A stretch of DNA of 7,184 nt from Acidobacteriaceae bacterium (GTDB lineage Bacteria; Acidobacteriota; Terriglobia; Terriglobales; Acidobacteriaceae): positions 3,046 to 10,229 of the forward strand of contig PKXI01000244.1 of NCBI GenBank assembly GCA_003133425.1. The letters run 5' to 3'. Position 1 is the first letter of the stretch; every line of letters begins with the position of its first letter. Below the pieces are notes generated by a model. That model had not been told where the DNA came from. It worked only from the letters and a program-made list of their open reading frames with translations, and searched no databases. Shown piece by piece: positions 5,624 through 7,184 of this stretch. The position numbers were made by a program, and so were the translations under genes.

Positions 5624-6055
5624 ATGGAGATCGAAAGCAGAATGACCTTGAAGAACAGGCCGGAGTTCGAAACGCTGCTGGAACAGGCGCGTGAGGCCGC
5701 TCAAAATTCTTATTCGCCTTACTCAGGCTTCCGGGTGGGCGCAGCGCTGCGGCTGACCAACGGCGAAATTGTGACCGGAGCCAACGTGGAAAACATAAGC
5801 TACGGCCTGACCATCTGCGCGGAACGTTCGGCGCTGGTAAGCGCTGTTTCCCGATTCGGGCCAGAGATTCGAATTGAGGCGGTTGCCGTGGCCAACCTGA
5901 ACGACAAGGCCAGCCCGCCTTGCGGCGCCTGCCGCCAGATGCTGGCCGAGTTCATATTGCCCGACGCGCCGGTGTTGTTCCCGGGCGCGGACGGAATTCG
6001 CACGATGGCGTTTTCCGGCCTGCTGCCGATGGCCTTCGAAATGAAGCTCAAGTAA
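5624..6055 (+). CDS. cdd: Cytidine deaminase
   Basis: Cytidine deaminase converts cytidine and deoxycytidine to uridine and deoxyuridine with zinc-activated water, in cytoplasmic pyrimidine salvage. The 143-aa product has the length of the small homotetrameric type. Visible motifs are YSPYSGFRVGAAL (30-42), the ribose-binding NVENISYG (54-61), the catalytic ICAERSAL (64-71, zinc ligand C65 and proton-shuttling E67) and PPCGACRQ (98-105, zinc ligands C100 and C103). Three cysteine ligands, in place of His plus two Cys, mark the tetrameric class. The ATG at 5624 has no clear ribosome site; an in-frame ATG at 5642 would give 137 aa and keep every motif. It is divergent from cheA and ends 15 bp from the convergent downstream gene, so it is probably a single-gene unit with no functional tie to chemotaxis. 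Confidence 0.96.
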   Translation: MEIESRMTLKNRPEFETLLEQAREAAQNSYSPYSGFRVGAALRLTNGEIVTGANVENISYGLTICAERSALVSAVSRFGPEIRIEAVAVANLNDKASPPCGACRQMLAEFILPDAPVLFPGADGIRTMAFSGLLPMAFEMKLK

Positions 6056-6070
6056 GGCGGCGCCGAACGG
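6056..6070. other. 15-bp convergent gap between cdd and the exported-protein gene
   Basis: Only 15 bases separate the cdd TAA from the facing TAG of the downstream gene. They include an 8-bp palindrome, CGGCGCCG (6058-6065), but no T-tract on either strand. There is thus no recognisable intrinsic terminator, and the two transcripts probably overlap unless ended by Rho. Confidence 0.6.
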
Positions 6071-7132
6071 CTACTTCGCGTAGAAGCGATAGCGGATGGT
6101 CCAGTGAGCTGTTTCGCCAGGAGCGATCTTGAGGTGAATGTACGCCTCTGGACAGATGGTTGTGCGAATCGACCAGAAGTTGATCCGGGAGATAGGCTGA
6201 TCGCCGGTTTGCTCGACTCCTACGCCGGTCTTGCTGTTTTCAACAACGAAATCGTAGCTGGACGCATCGCTCGAGTATCCAGCGATGATGCTTGAAGCGC
6301 TCTGCCCGGTCTGCAGCTCGCGGTCATACACAATCTTCTTGCCTTCTACCCTTGCGCCGTTGCCCAGGTCTTTTTCCGCCTTGGCCTCAAATGGAAAGCG
6401 CACCTCCATGTCCGGACCCGTGGCAGCTCCATCGAGCACGTAGAAGTCGTGATCGTAAACTTGGGTGTCGATGGTTTCTTTCCCCGTGTTCTTCAGCTCA
6501 TGCCGGAGGATCAGAACGGGGGCGCGCTTGTCGAGTTCCAGAGTCTTCTTGTAGACGTAGGCGATGCCGATCGGCGTCTTGAGGTCTTGTTCGAATGAGA
6601 CGCTGGTCCGCCCGGCGTGAGTGGTCCACCTGCCTGCATCGATCAGTGGATAGGTGGTTGCGAATTTGAAGGGCGCATCGTCGATCCTGCGCAGCACGCC
6701 AACGCCTATCTTGACGAATGGGTCGCCGGGCTTGGCGCTTTCATAACTCAAAGCGCTGTCGCCATTGGCTGAACGAAACTCTTCGACGGGGCCGGTGATG
6801 GCATCGTGCAACTTCGGATCGTAGTGCGGAAACCAGACACCGAAGTAGTTGTGGCTTTTGTAAGCAAGGCAGCCGACCACGCCCGACCAGTCGAAGCGCG
6901 AACCACGATAGTATCCGTTCTTCGCATCGGGGAGGTAGAGGACGGCATTCACGGAGCCGTTCGAGATGGCGGCTGTTGGAAAGCTCTTTTGCTCAATTGA
7001 CGGGCAGCCGGGTGAAGCTGAGTTGGGCGTGGCACCATTCTGTGCGGCCCACGCTGCGCAGGCAGGAAGAACCAGAAAAGACACTGCAAGAAAGGCGAAA
7101 AGATGTGTGCGTGCAGCTTTCAGTTCACTCAT
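6071..7132 (-). CDS. Exported protein of unknown function, possibly galactose-mutarotase-like fold
   Basis: I do not recognise a characterised family. The 353-aa product begins with a Sec-type signal peptide: K5 and R8, a hydrophobic core at about 11-24, and a likely cleavage site after AWA at 29. A Cys at 25 is preceded by LPA, a poor lipobox, so lipidation is unlikely. The mature part is rich in beta-strand-like segments and aromatic residues. Conserved-looking segments are NGYYRGSRFDWSG (72-84), YFGVWFPHYDP (96-106), ELKNTGKETIDTQVYDHDF (212-230) and the C-terminal INFWSIRTTICPEAY with PGETAHWTIRYRFY (317-351). The LKNTG and PE-y plus PGE-W-Y patterns recall aldose-1-epimerase-type carbohydrate-binding beta-sandwiches, but this is a weak resemblance from memory. 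The ATG at 7132 has AGGAAG about nine bases upstream. Its promoter would lie at or beyond the window edge. Periplasmic or extracellular location is inferred from the signal peptide. Confidence 0.85.
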   Translation of the reverse strand: MSELKAARTHLFAFLAVSFLVLPACAAWAAQNGATPNSASPGCPSIEQKSFPTAAISNGSVNAVLYLPDAKNGYYRGSRFDWSGVVGCLAYKSHNYFGVWFPHYDPKLHDAITGPVEEFRSANGDSALSYESAKPGDPFVKIGVGVLRRIDDAPFKFATTYPLIDAGRWTTHAGRTSVSFEQDLKTPIGIAYVYKKTLELDKRAPVLILRHELKNTGKETIDTQVYDHDFYVLDGAATGPDMEVRFPFEAKAEKDLGNGARVEGKKIVYDRELQTGQSASSIIAGYSSDASSYDFVVENSKTGVGVEQTGDQPISRINFWSIRTTICPEAYIHLKIAPGETAHWTIRYRFYAK

Positions 7133-7184
7133 TGAATCCAGCTTCCTTTGTTGCTAATCGATCTTAGAGCCTATCCGTAAACTG

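Noticed and set aside
6056..6070. CGGCGCCG palindrome as a bidirectional terminator
   Set aside because: The stem is only 4 bp with no room for a loop, and no T-tract follows on either strand.
7058..7060. Cys25 of the exported protein as a lipoprotein lipidation site
   Set aside because: The preceding LPA is a poor lipobox because of Pro at -2, and a standard AWA signal peptidase I site lies just after it.
1..7184. CRISPR arrays, tRNA/rRNA genes, insertion sequences, phage or defence genes
   Set aside because: No spaced repeats, RNA gene signatures, transposase motifs or terminal inverted repeats were seen. The window is a standard chemotaxis operon with housekeeping neighbours.

Overview
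The window is an ordinary bacterial chromosomal segment, probably from a high-GC, flagellated Gram-negative soil-type organism. The style of CheA (no P2 domain, a second C-terminal CheW-like domain) and the secreted mutarotase-like protein would fit Acidobacteriota, but this is an impression from protein style and not a measured assignment.

Positions 68 to about 5515, minus strand: a compact chemotaxis operon transcribed right to left in the order cheA, cheW, cheY, cheB, cheR. cheA/cheW overlap by 4 bases (ATGA), cheY/cheB are 3 bases apart, and cheB/cheR touch or overlap (GTGATG), so translation is probably coupled. The exception is a 145-bp gap between cheW and cheY with three small hairpins, the last abutting a strong cheY ribosome binding site. 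A good match to a flagellar sigma-28 (FliA) promoter lies upstream of cheA, which would tie the operon to the flagellar regulon. Together the genes give signal input through CheW coupling, the CheA histidine kinase, the CheY output regulator, and the CheB/CheR receptor demethylation/methylation pair for adaptation. No chemoreceptor, CheD, CheC or CheZ gene is present, so receptors must be encoded elsewhere.

Positions 5437-5623: the divergent promoter region between cheA and a cytidine deaminase gene. It holds the sigma-28-like site (minus), a plausible extended -10 housekeeping promoter (plus), a pair of 7-bp direct repeats 22 bp apart, and a hairpin in the cheA leader.

Positions 5624-6055, plus strand: cdd, a tetramer-type cytidine deaminase of pyrimidine salvage, with no evident functional link to chemotaxis. 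It converges, with only 15 bp between stop codons, on a minus-strand gene (6071-7132) for an exported protein of unknown function whose motifs suggest a galactose-mutarotase-like beta-sandwich.

The left edge (1-67), downstream of cheR, has a 16-base poly-C run and a four-copy 7-bp tandem repeat. The poly-C run may be an assembly-edge artefact. I found no RNA genes, mobile elements, CRISPR arrays or clear intrinsic terminators, and no convincing new biological system. The points most worth a second look are the sigma-28-like promoter, the two-CheW-domain CheA, the structured cheW-cheY spacer and the secreted mutarotase-like protein.
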